The notes below the pieces were generated by a model. That model worked only from the letters and a program-made list of their open reading frames with translations, did not search any database and was not told the DNA's origin. A program made the translations under genes and the position numbers. From Alphaproteobacteria bacterium (lineage in GTDB: Bacteria > Pseudomonadota > Alphaproteobacteria > GCA-2731375), in assembly GCA_016776605.1 (NCBI GenBank), contig JADHTB010000005.1, positions 230,294 through 294,293 of the forward strand: a DNA stretch of 64,000 nucleotides, in the 5' to 3' direction. The first letter of the stretch is position 1. Each line of letters starts with the position of its first letter. Shown one piece after another: positions 38,358 to 47,118 of this stretch.

Positions 38358-39476
38358 ATGATGACCAAGCCCAAGATTCTTGTAACAAGTGCCGCAGGTA
38401 ACACTGGCATACCAACCACGCTGCAACTTCTGGAAAAGGGCTACCCAGTGCGTGCCCTGGTCCGCCGCGACGACCATCGGACACAGCGATTGCGGGATGC
38501 GGGGGCTGAAATATTCATCGGCGATCAATATTCGATCAACGATATGCGGCGGGCCATGGATGGCGTGCGCCGGGCCTACCACTGCGCCCCGACAGCGCCC
38601 AATGGCCTGCATTTTGGCACCGTCTTCACGATTGCCGCCCAGGAAGCCCGGCTTGAACACGTGGTCCTGCTGGGCCAGTGGTTGAGTGATCCCAATCACC
38701 CAGCCGTGCTGACGCGGGAGACCTGGTTGAACGAGGAAGTGCTTGGGCTGCTCCCGGACACGACCCTCACCGTGAACAACGTGGGTTGGTTCGCCGCAAA
38801 CTATTTCATGGTGTTGGAGCCGGTCGCCCAACTTGGCATTTTTCCCATGCCCCTGGGTGATGGGGATGTGAAAAAGGACGCACCGCCCTCCAACGAAGAC
38901 ATCGCGGCGGTCAATGTCGCTGCACTTGCCGATCCGGCGGCGCATGCCGGCAAGGTCTATCGCCCCACCGGCCCCGAACTGCTGTCACCGAACGAAATCG
39001 CCACCATTTTGGGCAAAGCGTTGGGGCGAAGGGTGAAGTATCAGGATATTTCCGAGGCAATGTTGCTGAAGGCCCTAAAAGTACAGGGCTTCCCAGAGGC
39101 GATGCCGACGCAGCTTCGTCTCTATACCGACGAGTACCGGCGCGGTGCTTTTGCCATCCATGCGCCCAACAACGTGGTTAGGGAATTGACCGGGCGGGAG
39201 CCGGAGACCTTCGAGGCCATCGCCCGGCGCACGGTGCGGACCCACCCGGATGCAGTGCGGACTTTCAGCAACAAATTGAAGGCCATGGGGAATTTCATGA
39301 GAATTCTGCTGACAGCGAATATCGACCCCGACGCCGTCGAACTCCGGCGCGATCATGTGTTGCTCGAATCTCCCGCATTCGTCCAGGACAGTCGGACTTG
39401 GCGCGAACGACACGACCCCGATGCGGGATACATCCCCGACACGCCCGAGCCGCTGGCCCGGAAAATGACAGCGTAA
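38358..39476 (+). CDS. NmrA-like NAD(P)-binding protein (atypical SDR)
   Basis: 372 residues, an extended/atypical Rossmann protein opening with ILVTSAAGNTGIPTTLQLLE, the NmrA-type GxxGxxG-like loop, then ALVRRDDH. The region RAYHCAPTAPNGL follows; the tail continues past residue 300 in a helical segment. Members act as NAD(P)H-dependent quinone or ketone reductases or as redox sensors; this one has no defined substrate. AAGGA lies about 8 bp before the ATG (two ATGs in tandem). Its position behind a MarR operator suggests inducible detoxification. Confidence 0.82.
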   Translation: MMTKPKILVTSAAGNTGIPTTLQLLEKGYPVRALVRRDDHRTQRLRDAGAEIFIGDQYSINDMRRAMDGVRRAYHCAPTAPNGLHFGTVFTIAAQEARLEHVVLLGQWLSDPNHPAVLTRETWLNEEVLGLLPDTTLTVNNVGWFAANYFMVLEPVAQLGIFPMPLGDGDVKKDAPPSNEDIAAVNVAALADPAAHAGKVYRPTGPELLSPNEIATILGKALGRRVKYQDISEAMLLKALKVQGFPEAMPTQLRLYTDEYRRGAFAIHAPNNVVRELTGREPETFEAIARRTVRTHPDAVRTFSNKLKAMGNFMRILLTANIDPDAVELRRDHVLLESPAFVQDSRTWRERHDPDAGYIPDTPEPLARKMTA

Positions 39477-39519
39477 CGGCCCAACTGGTCATCACCAATA
39501 ACCAAAAGGAAGCAAAAAC

Positions 39520-39813
39520 ATGAGCGCTCTTATGATCGCGACGATTGCCGTTAAGAAGCCGGAGGTTTTCCAGAATTATCTGGCAAAAACCCAGGAAGTT
39601 GCTGCCCGCTATGGCGCCGAGCTGCTGTTTCGAGGCAAATCCAATGGATCGTTGACCAAGCATGATAGCGACCACGGCCTTGTGGTCGTAGTCCGTTTTC
39701 CCAGCGTCGAAAAGATCACTGAATGGATCAGCTCCGACGACTACCAGCCGCTTATTCCTCTGCGGGATGAAGGCGCGGACATCAAAATGTCCAGCTATGA
39801 GATAATGAGCTAG
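39520..39813 (+). CDS. DUF1330 family protein
   Basis: 97-residue ferredoxin-fold protein of the DUF1330 group: MIATIAVKKPEVFQNYLAKTQEV, GAELLFRGKS, VVVRFPSVEKITEWISSDDYQPLIPLR. Members are small dimeric alpha/beta-barrel proteins of unknown function, often beside oxidoreductases. 43 bp after the NmrA-like stop and 8 bp before the MATE gene, therefore part of the same transcript. Confidence 0.82.
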   Translation: MSALMIATIAVKKPEVFQNYLAKTQEVAARYGAELLFRGKSNGSLTKHDSDHGLVVVVRFPSVEKITEWISSDDYQPLIPLRDEGADIKMSSYEIMS

Positions 39814-39821
39814 AGGGGACC

Positions 39822-41261
39822 GTGAACAATCACGTAGACGCCATGATCTCGGATGCCGCGGCGGCGACACAGGCGCCGCCGCCCCGACACCGCAATGTCG
39901 AAATTCTATTGAACGGTCCCATTGGCCCCACCTTGGCCAGACTGGCGGCGCCCAATACCATTGCCTTTCTGGTCGGCAGCGGCGTCGCGGTGGCGGAGAT
40001 GTGGTTCGTCGGCCAGCTTGGCACCCATGCCCTGGCTGGCCTGGCGCTGGGCTTTCCCATCTTCATGCTGATGATGATGCTCAGCGCGGGCGCCCTGGGC
40101 GGGGCCATGGCCGCAGCGGTGGCGCGCGCCGTTGGCTCCCATCGGACTGGCCAGGCCGAGGCACTGGCCTGGCACGCACTGATCATCGCGCTGGCCGCGG
40201 CCGGCTTTTTTACCCTTTTCTATCGTCTGTATGGCGCGGCGTTTTACACATTCCTAGGCGCCAGCGGCGAAACCCTGGCGGCGGTGATCGCCTACTCCGA
40301 CATCGTACTCGTGGGTGGTGTCGTCATCTGGCTTGTCAACGCATTCAGCAGCCTGTTGCGCGGCGCGGGTGACATGAAATCACCGGCGCTGGCTATGTTG
40401 CTTGCCGCCGCCATCCAAATTCCTCTTGGCGGCGCGCTGGCCTTGGGCTGGGGTCCGTTTCCGCGCATCGGCATCGCCGGCGTGGCCTGGGGCGCGGTGA
40501 TCGCCTTTGCCATTGCAGCCCTGTTCCTGGGCTATCGACTGGTCTCGGGCCGTAGCGGTTTGCGCCTGCGGCTTGCGGCATTGCGCCTGCGTTGGACCCT
40601 GTTTAGGGAAATTCTGGACGTTGGTTTAGTGGCCAGCATAAGCCCTATAACAAGCGTGGCGACGGTGATCATGCTGGCAGGATTGGTCAGCGGTTTTGGC
40701 GATGCGGCACTGGCCGGGTTCGGCATTGCTGCGCGGTTGGAATTTCTGCTGATCCCAATCGTGTTCGGCATCGGTGCCGCGATGATCGCCATGGTAGGCG
40801 CTAATATGGGTGCCGGACAATTGGCGCGGGCCCACCGCATTGGCTGGACGGGCGGTCTGGCGGCAGCCGTGATCGCCGGTGCCATCGGCTCGGCCACGGC
40901 CCTATGGCCCGGGGCCTGGGCCGGCTTGTTCACGGAAAATATGCCTGTGCTCATGGCCGCCACCGTGTACCTCACCATTGTCGGCCCGTTTTATGCCTTT
41001 CATGGGCTCGGCCTGTCCCTGTATTTCGCCTCGCAAGGCGCGGGGACAGTGATCTGGCCGGTCCTGTTCGGCGGCGCGCGGCTATTGATCACCGCCGGTG
41101 GCGGGATCGTCGCGGTGCAGTCGTTCAATATGGGTTTCGCCGGGCTGCCATGGTTTGTGGCGGCAAGCATGGCGGTCTATGGCCTGGGCACCGCGCTGTC
41201 CATATATCTCGGTGCTTGGCGGCACCATCAAATGGTTCAGAATACCCCGGAAATGCTCTAA
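39822..41261 (+). CDS. MATE family multidrug efflux transporter
   Basis: Integral membrane exporter, 479 residues with about 12 transmembrane segments. A cytosolic N-terminal tail precedes GPIGPTLARLAAPNTIAFLVGS, then WFVGQLGTHALAGLALGFPI, the MATE opening. Charged residues within the second half (EIL, RLEF) are consistent with ion-coupled export. GTG start with GAGGGG upstream; an ATG at 39843 is an alternative. Last gene of the MarR-controlled set. Its TAA overlaps the TAG of ubiA on the other strand (CTAA). Confidence 0.9.
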   Translation: MNNHVDAMISDAAAATQAPPPRHRNVEILLNGPIGPTLARLAAPNTIAFLVGSGVAVAEMWFVGQLGTHALAGLALGFPIFMLMMMLSAGALGGAMAAAVARAVGSHRTGQAEALAWHALIIALAAAGFFTLFYRLYGAAFYTFLGASGETLAAVIAYSDIVLVGGVVIWLVNAFSSLLRGAGDMKSPALAMLLAAAIQIPLGGALALGWGPFPRIGIAGVAWGAVIAFAIAALFLGYRLVSGRSGLRLRLAALRLRWTLFREILDVGLVASISPITSVATVIMLAGLVSGFGDAALAGFGIAARLEFLLIPIVFGIGAAMIAMVGANMGAGQLARAHRIGWTGGLAAAVIAGAIGSATALWPGAWAGLFTENMPVLMAATVYLTIVGPFYAFHGLGLSLYFASQGAGTVIWPVLFGGARLLITAGGGIVAVQSFNMGFAGLPWFVAASMAVYGLGTALSIYLGAWRHHQMVQNTPEML

Positions 41262-42172
41262 TGGCCCAGCAATATGGTTAGAAAAACCAGCCAGCCGAAC
41301 CATGTGTTGGAGCGGAATTTGGCCAGACAATCCGCCGGATCATCGATATCCACCCAGGCCGCCTGCCAAATCAGTTGCAAGGCCGCCACGGCAAGTCCCG
41401 CCAGGAACCAGGGTTGCAATTCCGCCAGCCATCCGGCCAATCCGAACAGCACGACCGCCGCACCGTAAAACAGCCACAACATAGTCCGGGTATGAGCGCC
41501 AAGACGCCGGGCCGAGGATTTTATGCCGATCAGGGCGTCATCCACCTTGTCCTGATGAGCATAGATGGTGTCATAGCCAAGGGTCCAGGCAATGCCGCCC
41601 AGATACAACAGCACGGGCGCGGGGCCCAGGTCACCCCGCACCACCGCCCAACCCAACAGCGCGCCCCAGTTAAAGGCAATGCCAAGAAAAACCTGGGGCC
41701 ACCAGGTAATGCGCTTCATGAATGGATAGACCACGATGGGCGCCAGGGACATGATGCCAATCCAGATGGCGAAAGTGTTGAACCGCAGCAGAATGTTCAG
41801 GCCGATCAGGGCGAGCAGGACCATGAATGCCGCCGCTTGACCGATGGAGATTTCACCGCTGGGGATGGGCCGGCCGCGGGTGCGTTCCACCTGGCCGTCG
41901 TAGTCGCGGTCGGTGATATCGTTCCAGGCACAACCCGCCCCGCGCATAACCAGGGCGCCGATGGCAAAGGCCGCTAATAGCCATGCATCGGGCCAGCCCG
42001 GACTGGCCATGGCCAGTGACCACCAGCATGGCCACAGCAACAGCCAGGTGCCAATGGGCCGATCCAGGCGGGCCAGACGCAGATAAGGCTGCAGCCGCGG
42101 GGGCGCATAACGGGCAACCCAGCCGCCGGCCGGTATATCGGTGAATGATCCTGGTGTTTCTCTGCGCGCCAT
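41258..42172 (-). CDS. ubiA: 4-hydroxybenzoate polyprenyltransferase
   Basis: Membrane prenyltransferase of ubiquinone synthesis, about 304 residues and about 8 transmembrane helices. The two Asp-rich motifs are visible: NDITDRDYD and the later DTIYAHQDKVDD; RPIGTWLLLWPCWW precedes the first. The start is uncertain: ATG at 42172 begins the family-like ARRETPG, ATG at 42190 adds six residues, and the frame runs to 42259 into rsmE. Divergent from rsmE. Tail-to-tail overlap with the MATE gene. Confidence 0.93.
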   Translation of the reverse strand: MARRETPGSFTDIPAGGWVARYAPPRLQPYLRLARLDRPIGTWLLLWPCWWSLAMASPGWPDAWLLAAFAIGALVMRGAGCAWNDITDRDYDGQVERTRGRPIPSGEISIGQAAAFMVLLALIGLNILLRFNTFAIWIGIMSLAPIVVYPFMKRITWWPQVFLGIAFNWGALLGWAVVRGDLGPAPVLLYLGGIAWTLGYDTIYAHQDKVDDALIGIKSSARRLGAHTRTMLWLFYGAAVVLFGLAGWLAELQPWFLAGLAVAALQLIWQAAWVDIDDPADCLAKFRSNTWFGWLVFLTILLGH

Positions 42173-42220
42173 CGGGTTAGGATAGCGCATTGATGGATAC
42201 AGTCTTGGTTTTTTGAAACA

Positions 42221-42976
42221 ATGACGCAAAACCAGCAGCGGGCAAAAATTCGCTTGCATGTGACGGACGATCTGGCCCCGGACGGCGTTATCGGATTAGG
42301 CGCCAGTCAGGCCCATTATCTGCGTTCCGTGTTGCGCCTGGCTCCCCGCGACGAAGTGGCATTGTTCAATGGCCGGGATGGCGAATGGCGGGCCAGCATT
42401 GATGCCATCGGCAAGGGCTGGGCCTCATTGCAGCTTGTCAGCCAAAGTCTGCCCCAGATAACGGAGCCGGACATCTGGTTACTGTTCGCCCCGATCAAAC
42501 GGGGCCGGATAGATTTCCTGGTGCAAAAAGCCACCGAACTGGGGGTCAGCGCCCTGCTGCCCACCAGCACCCGGCGCACGGTGGTGGAGCGGACTAATCT
42601 GGTGCGTCTGGGGGCCACGGCGACCGAGGCGGCGGAACAATGCGGCCGGCTGAGCGTGCCGGAATTACATCCGGTCCAATCCCTGGATAAACTGCTGGCA
42701 TCGTGGCCGCCGGAACGGCATTTGCTGTTTTGTGATGAAGCTGGCGGGCCGCCACCCCTGGAGGCGCTGAGACACCATGGCGCGAACCAAAAGCCTGCAC
42801 CCTGGGCCATATTAATCGGCCCCGAAGGCGGCTTCGATCCGGCTGAAAGCCGCGCCCTGCGGGCCTGCCCCTTCGTGGCGCCCATGTCCCTGGGGCCCCG
42901 AATTCTACGCACCGAGACCGCCGCCGTCGCCGCGCTTAGCCTGTGGCAGGCGCTGGTGGGTGATGGCCGCGCTTGA
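42221..42976 (+). CDS. rsmE: 16S rRNA m3U1498 methyltransferase RsmE
   Basis: SPOUT methyltransferase of 251 residues that methylates U1498 of 16S rRNA. The N-terminal PUA-like region contains HYLRSVLRLAPRDEVALFNG. Knot motifs are ERHLLFCDEA, ILIGPEGGFDPAESRAL and SLGPRILRTETAAVAALSLWQ. Just upstream is the divergent ubiA; it is followed by gshA after 134 bp. Standard length and all key motifs present. Confidence 0.95.
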   Translation: MTQNQQRAKIRLHVTDDLAPDGVIGLGASQAHYLRSVLRLAPRDEVALFNGRDGEWRASIDAIGKGWASLQLVSQSLPQITEPDIWLLFAPIKRGRIDFLVQKATELGVSALLPTSTRRTVVERTNLVRLGATATEAAEQCGRLSVPELHPVQSLDKLLASWPPERHLLFCDEAGGPPPLEALRHHGANQKPAPWAILIGPEGGFDPAESRALRACPFVAPMSLGPRILRTETAAVAALSLWQALVGDGRA

Positions 42977-43110
42977 AAAGTGGTCTACATCAAGGACGGG
43001 TGCGGTAACCTGCCCACTTGCGTCCAGCCTCCACATACATTAACTCGAATACTGCACTGCCGGACATCACGCGCCGGGGAGTCCATGACGGCAAGCCGAG
43101 GTTGATGTAA

Positions 43111-44478
43111 ATGTCCGATAAGTCCGCTGACGCGCCGCCACCAATCGAAGATTTTTCCGAACTTGTGGCCTTCATCGCCGCCGGCGAGAAACCACGTGAC
43201 CGCTGGCGGATAGGCACGGAGCACGAAAAATTTGCCTATCGCCTTGGTGATCTGGGCCGCCTGGATTACGACGGCCCGCAAGGCATTCGCGCCATGTTGG
43301 AAGGTCTGCAGCGGTTTGGCTGGCAGCCGGTTAAAGAAGCCGGCAACGTCATCGCGCTGACCTTGGATGGGGCATCGATCACCCTGGAACCGGGTGGTCA
43401 GTTCGAATTATCCGGCGCCCCGTTGCACACCCTGCATCAAACCTGCGCCGAAGTGCACAACCATCTGGCCCAGGTGAAGGCCGTGGCCAAGGAAATGGAT
43501 GTTGGCTTCCTGGGGCTTGGTTTTGATCCGAAATGGCGGCGCGAAGATGTCCCCATCATGCCCAAGGGGCGCTATCAGCTGATGCTGGATTACATGCCGA
43601 CCAAGGGCAATCTGGGTCGGGATATGATGTTGCGGTCCTGTACCGTGCAGGTCAATCTGGATTTCGGGTCGGAAGCGGACATGGTGCAAAAATTCCGCAT
43701 CGCCCTGGCTTTGCAGCCCCTGACCACGGCGCTGTTCGCCAATTCGCCCTTCACCGAGGGTAAACCAAACGGATTTTTGTCCTTCCGCAGCCAGATCTGG
43801 ACCGACACCGACCCCGACCGCACGGGCATGCTGCCGTTCGTTTTTGATGGCGATATGGGCTACGAGGCCTACGCGCAGCATGCTCTGGATGTGCCCATGT
43901 ACTTCGTCTATCGCGATGGCAAGTACCTGGATGCCAGAGGCCAGTCGTTCCGCGATTTCATGGCCGGGCGCCTGCCGGCCCTGCCGGGCGAAAAGCCGAC
44001 TTTGAAGGACTGGGAAGATCATATGACCACCCTGTTCCCGGAAGTGCGCTTGAAAACGTTTTTGGAAATGCGCGGCGCCGACGGCGGTCCCTGGGCCAGT
44101 CTGTGCGCCTTGCCCGCCCTGTGGGTGGGGCTGCTGTATGACCAAGGCGCACAAGACGCAGCCTGGGATTTGGTCAAGCATTTTACAGTCGAGGAAATGG
44201 CCCGCATCCGGGCGGACGTGCCGCGCCTTGGCCTGGCCACCCCGCTGGATCAGGGTGGTACCTTGCTGGATCTTGCCAAACCCGTTCTCGACGTCGCGAT
44301 GGGCGGACTGCGGGCGCGGGCCCGGCCCGGCGCCATCACCGGCGATGAAACGGAATATCTGGCCACATTGCAGGAAACCGTGGCCGTCGGCCGCACCCCG
44401 GCGGAATTGCTGTTGGAACGCTACAACGGCGTCTGGAACCAATCCGTCGATCCTATTTTTACGGAATTAGCCTACTAG
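43111..44478 (+). CDS. gshA: Glutamate-cysteine ligase (alphaproteobacterial/plant type)
   Basis: First enzyme of glutathione synthesis, 455 residues, of the GshA family shared by plants and alphaproteobacteria, distinct from the E. coli enzyme. Recognisable segments are RIGTEHEKFAY near residue 35, ITLEPGGQFELSGAPL, MLRSCTVQVNLDF and FLEMRGADGGPWASL. A GAGG site about 9 bp before the ATG fits initiation. The next gene (alpha/beta hydrolase) starts 3 bp after its stop. Confidence 0.95.
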   Translation: MSDKSADAPPPIEDFSELVAFIAAGEKPRDRWRIGTEHEKFAYRLGDLGRLDYDGPQGIRAMLEGLQRFGWQPVKEAGNVIALTLDGASITLEPGGQFELSGAPLHTLHQTCAEVHNHLAQVKAVAKEMDVGFLGLGFDPKWRREDVPIMPKGRYQLMLDYMPTKGNLGRDMMLRSCTVQVNLDFGSEADMVQKFRIALALQPLTTALFANSPFTEGKPNGFLSFRSQIWTDTDPDRTGMLPFVFDGDMGYEAYAQHALDVPMYFVYRDGKYLDARGQSFRDFMAGRLPALPGEKPTLKDWEDHMTTLFPEVRLKTFLEMRGADGGPWASLCALPALWVGLLYDQGAQDAAWDLVKHFTVEEMARIRADVPRLGLATPLDQGGTLLDLAKPVLDVAMGGLRARARPGAITGDETEYLATLQETVAVGRTPAELLLERYNGVWNQSVDPIFTELAY

Positions 44479-44481
44479 CAT

Positions 44482-45414
44482 ATGTCCACGCCGACCCTGC
44501 CAGCGGCGTTCGCGGACGCGTTCACGGTTCCATCGACCGGCGATCTGGAAATTAGCGCCTACCGGCTGCGGGACGGGCCGGACAATGGCCCGGCGCTGAT
44601 CTGGGCCCATGCCAACGGCTTCAATGCGGGCTGTTACCAACCGTTACTGGACCGGTTAAGCGGCCATTTTCAGGTCTTTGCTTTTGATGCCCGCGGCCAT
44701 GGCGCCTCTGCCAAGCCGAGGGGTAATATCGCGCACGATTACGCCATGCTCCGCTTTGCCGAAGACCTGCGCGCCGTCGCGGTCCGGGTGCGGCAGGCAA
44801 TCGGCGCGGCGACACCACTGCATTTTGCCTCGCATTCCCTGGGCGGTCTGGCGGCCGTGTTGTTGGAGGCGGCGTTGGCCGAGGCGCCGTTTGACAGCCT
44901 GACCTTGTTCGAACCACCGATCTATCCACCAGGCGATCACCAGGAACGGGCCGCCGCGTTAAGGCATGCCCCGAATTTTATTCGTTGGGCGGCGGGGCGG
45001 CGCAATCATTTTCCCGACCCCGAGACGCTGCGTGCCGAAGTGGAGAAAATTATCACCTACCGCCGTTTCGACGATGCCATGCTGGCGGCCTATTTGGTGG
45101 CGGCGGTGGAACCCGCGCCGGGCGGCGGCCTCGCCCTGCGCTGCCCAGGCCAAATCGAATCGGCGATCTACGCTAATTGCCCCGACAGCGGGATATTCGA
45201 GCAGACCGCGAAAGTAGCCACCCGTACCCGCATCTATGCCACCGATCAGACGGTGTTGCCGGAGCTGCATTCCTGGGCGCCGGGGACCATGGCCTCCATC
45301 GCCGCCAACATGCCAAGGGCCGAGGCGCGCACCATGCCCGGCTGTTTGCATCTGATGGCCCAGGAAGATCCCGACGCCTGCGCCGCCGCCATCATCGATC
45401 ACGCGCTGGGTTAG
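44482..45414 (+). CDS. Alpha/beta hydrolase
   Basis: Alpha/beta-hydrolase of 310 residues. The oxyanion-hole segment is WAHANGFNAG, the nucleophile elbow is ASHSLGGLAA (Ser), and the C-terminal catalytic His lies in GCLHLMAQ. A cap domain fills the middle (residues about 140-210). Sequence does not reveal the substrate; esterase, lactonase and hydrolytic dehalogenase-like roles are all possible. It begins 3 bp after gshA, so co-expression is likely, but a role in thiol metabolism is only suggested by position. Confidence 0.85.
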   Translation: MSTPTLPAAFADAFTVPSTGDLEISAYRLRDGPDNGPALIWAHANGFNAGCYQPLLDRLSGHFQVFAFDARGHGASAKPRGNIAHDYAMLRFAEDLRAVAVRVRQAIGAATPLHFASHSLGGLAAVLLEAALAEAPFDSLTLFEPPIYPPGDHQERAAALRHAPNFIRWAAGRRNHFPDPETLRAEVEKIITYRRFDDAMLAAYLVAAVEPAPGGGLALRCPGQIESAIYANCPDSGIFEQTAKVATRTRIYATDQTVLPELHSWAPGTMASIAANMPRAEARTMPGCLHLMAQEDPDACAAAIIDHALG

Positions 45415-45587
45415 CCCCTGCCCATGGGCCGCGCGGCAATTCAATGAATATCGAAAATGCTCTAATGGCCAGTTTTGAAAAATATCCCCTTTCCAATGCG
45501 GGGCCTGGCGGATATTCCTGCAGTCTATGGAAACCAATCCCCGTAATTTAGATTTTTCAGACCACTAGTACAGACCGGAGAGACGAT

Positions 45588-46262
45588 ATGGATGTTTTTG
45601 AAGCGATCGAGAGCCGCAAATCAATTCGGGCCTTTACGGATCAGCCCGTTGAAAAAGAGGCGATCCAAAAGCTTCTGGATATCTCCCAACGTGCGCCCAG
45701 CGGCACGAATACCCAGCCCTGGAATGTATATGTCTGCACCGGTTCAGTCCGCCAGGCCATAACCGACGACGTTCTGGCGCTGGCGATGGCGGGAAAGGCC
45801 CATAAATATGAGGACTACAACTATTACCCGCCAGTTTGGAAAGATGTACATCGTGATCGCCGCCGCGCGGTTGGCTGGGGGCTTTACGGTTTGCTCGGTA
45901 TTGAAAAGGGCGACCGTGAAGGCAGTGCCCGCCAGGGCGCCCGGAATTTCAAGTTCTTTGACGCCCCGGTGGGTTTGTTTATCACCGTTGATAGTTATCT
46001 GACGAATGGCAGTTGGGCTGATGCCGGCATGTATGCGCAGACCCTAATGCTGGCCGCGCGTGGTTTGGGCCTGCATACCTGTCCGCAGGCAGCGTGGATA
46101 CAGTTTCAGGAACCGGTCTTTCGTCATCTTGGTATTCCCGACGATCAGTCACTTGTCACCGGCATGTGCCTTGGCTATGCGGATGAAGCGGCCATCGAAA
46201 ACACCCTGGTAAGCGAGCGCGAGGATGTCGCCAATGTCACCCACTTTTGCGGCTTCGATTAA
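45588..46262 (+). CDS. Nitroreductase family protein
   Basis: FMN-dependent oxidoreductase of 224 residues: IESRKSIRAF at the N-terminus, RAPSGTNTQPW (FMN contacts), and SWADAGMYAQTLMLAARGLGLHTCPQ near the middle of the second half. Typical of NfsB/Frm-type enzymes reducing nitro groups or quinones with NAD(P)H. GGAGAG precedes the ATG. It stands alone, about 170 bp after the alpha/beta hydrolase; no known regulator is close. Confidence 0.9.
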   Translation: MDVFEAIESRKSIRAFTDQPVEKEAIQKLLDISQRAPSGTNTQPWNVYVCTGSVRQAITDDVLALAMAGKAHKYEDYNYYPPVWKDVHRDRRRAVGWGLYGLLGIEKGDREGSARQGARNFKFFDAPVGLFITVDSYLTNGSWADAGMYAQTLMLAARGLGLHTCPQAAWIQFQEPVFRHLGIPDDQSLVTGMCLGYADEAAIENTLVSEREDVANVTHFCGFD

Positions 46263-46295
46263 ACCATAAGCCGCGGGCCGGGGCGCCGGTTGATA

Positions 46296-47060
46296 TTAGT
46301 GGTTCCACCACGGCATGTCGGAGAACGACCGCATATCGATTTCATGGGTCCAGGTTGATCGATGCTGCTGGGCTATGTGGAAATAGGTATCCGCGATCTT
46401 CGCCGGCAGCATCAGTCCGTCATTTTCCATGCCCCGGCTTTCTCGAAGCGCCTGAAACCGTTCCGGGCCAAGCATTTTGCCTAGTGTATCCGGCGCATCG
46501 ACAGAGCCATCTATAAGAATGTGGGCGACGTGAATGCCCTTGGGCCCAAATTCCGCGTTGAGGCTCTGACAAAGCATGCGGCGTCCCCCCATGGCGGCGG
46601 CATGGGAATGCTGCCCCTTGTTGCCACGCATTGCCGCTGTTGCCGAGGTCACCAGGATTGTTCCACCGCCGCGTTCTTCCATGAGTGGGCAGACGACCGA
46701 TGCAACGCGAAATAGCCCAAAGGTCGCCATACGCCAGCCCATTTCAAATGCCTTGTAGGTGGTGTCCTTGAGCGCCCGGTCACCAATTTGCGCACCTAAA
46801 TTGAAGACCACAACCTCTATCGGCCCGATGTCGGCTTCAACCGCGGCCACCCGCTCTTCAATACTGTCGGCGACAACCGCATTGAGCAGGAAACCGGACG
46901 CGGCGCCGCCTTCACTCTCGATGTCCGCCACCAATTTATCCAGACCGTCCTGATCCGTGCGTCGGCACAGGACGGCGTGATAGCCTTCTTTCGCAAAGCG
47001 CTTTCCGACGTTGCCGCCGATGCCGGCGCCGGCTCCAATCACTAAACAGACAGGTTTCAC
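46296..47060 (-). CDS. Divergent SDR-family protein without the YxxxK pair
   Basis: 254-residue Rossmann-fold protein. Cofactor-binding GAGAGIGGNVG (residues 9-19) and FNLGAQIGD are present. The usual active-site region reads TSATAAMRGNKGQHSHAAAMGGRRM: the serine (S139) is kept, but Tyr and Lys are replaced (H153 and M157, or S152 and A156, depending on alignment). A WTHEIDMRSF segment ends the protein. It may bind a nucleotide without the classic dehydrogenase mechanism, or use other residues. Last gene of the long minus-strand run after recQ. Confidence 0.8.
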   Translation of the reverse strand: MKPVCLVIGAGAGIGGNVGKRFAKEGYHAVLCRRTDQDGLDKLVADIESEGGAASGFLLNAVVADSIEERVAAVEADIGPIEVVVFNLGAQIGDRALKDTTYKAFEMGWRMATFGLFRVASVVCPLMEERGGGTILVTSATAAMRGNKGQHSHAAAMGGRRMLCQSLNAEFGPKGIHVAHILIDGSVDAPDTLGKMLGPERFQALRESRGMENDGLMLPAKIADTYFHIAQQHRSTWTHEIDMRSFSDMPWWNH

Positions 47061-47118
47061 GGTTCTGTTGCCTCCCCCAGGATCGCGGCTTGGCGAACCG
47101 ATGAATATTGAAAATGGG

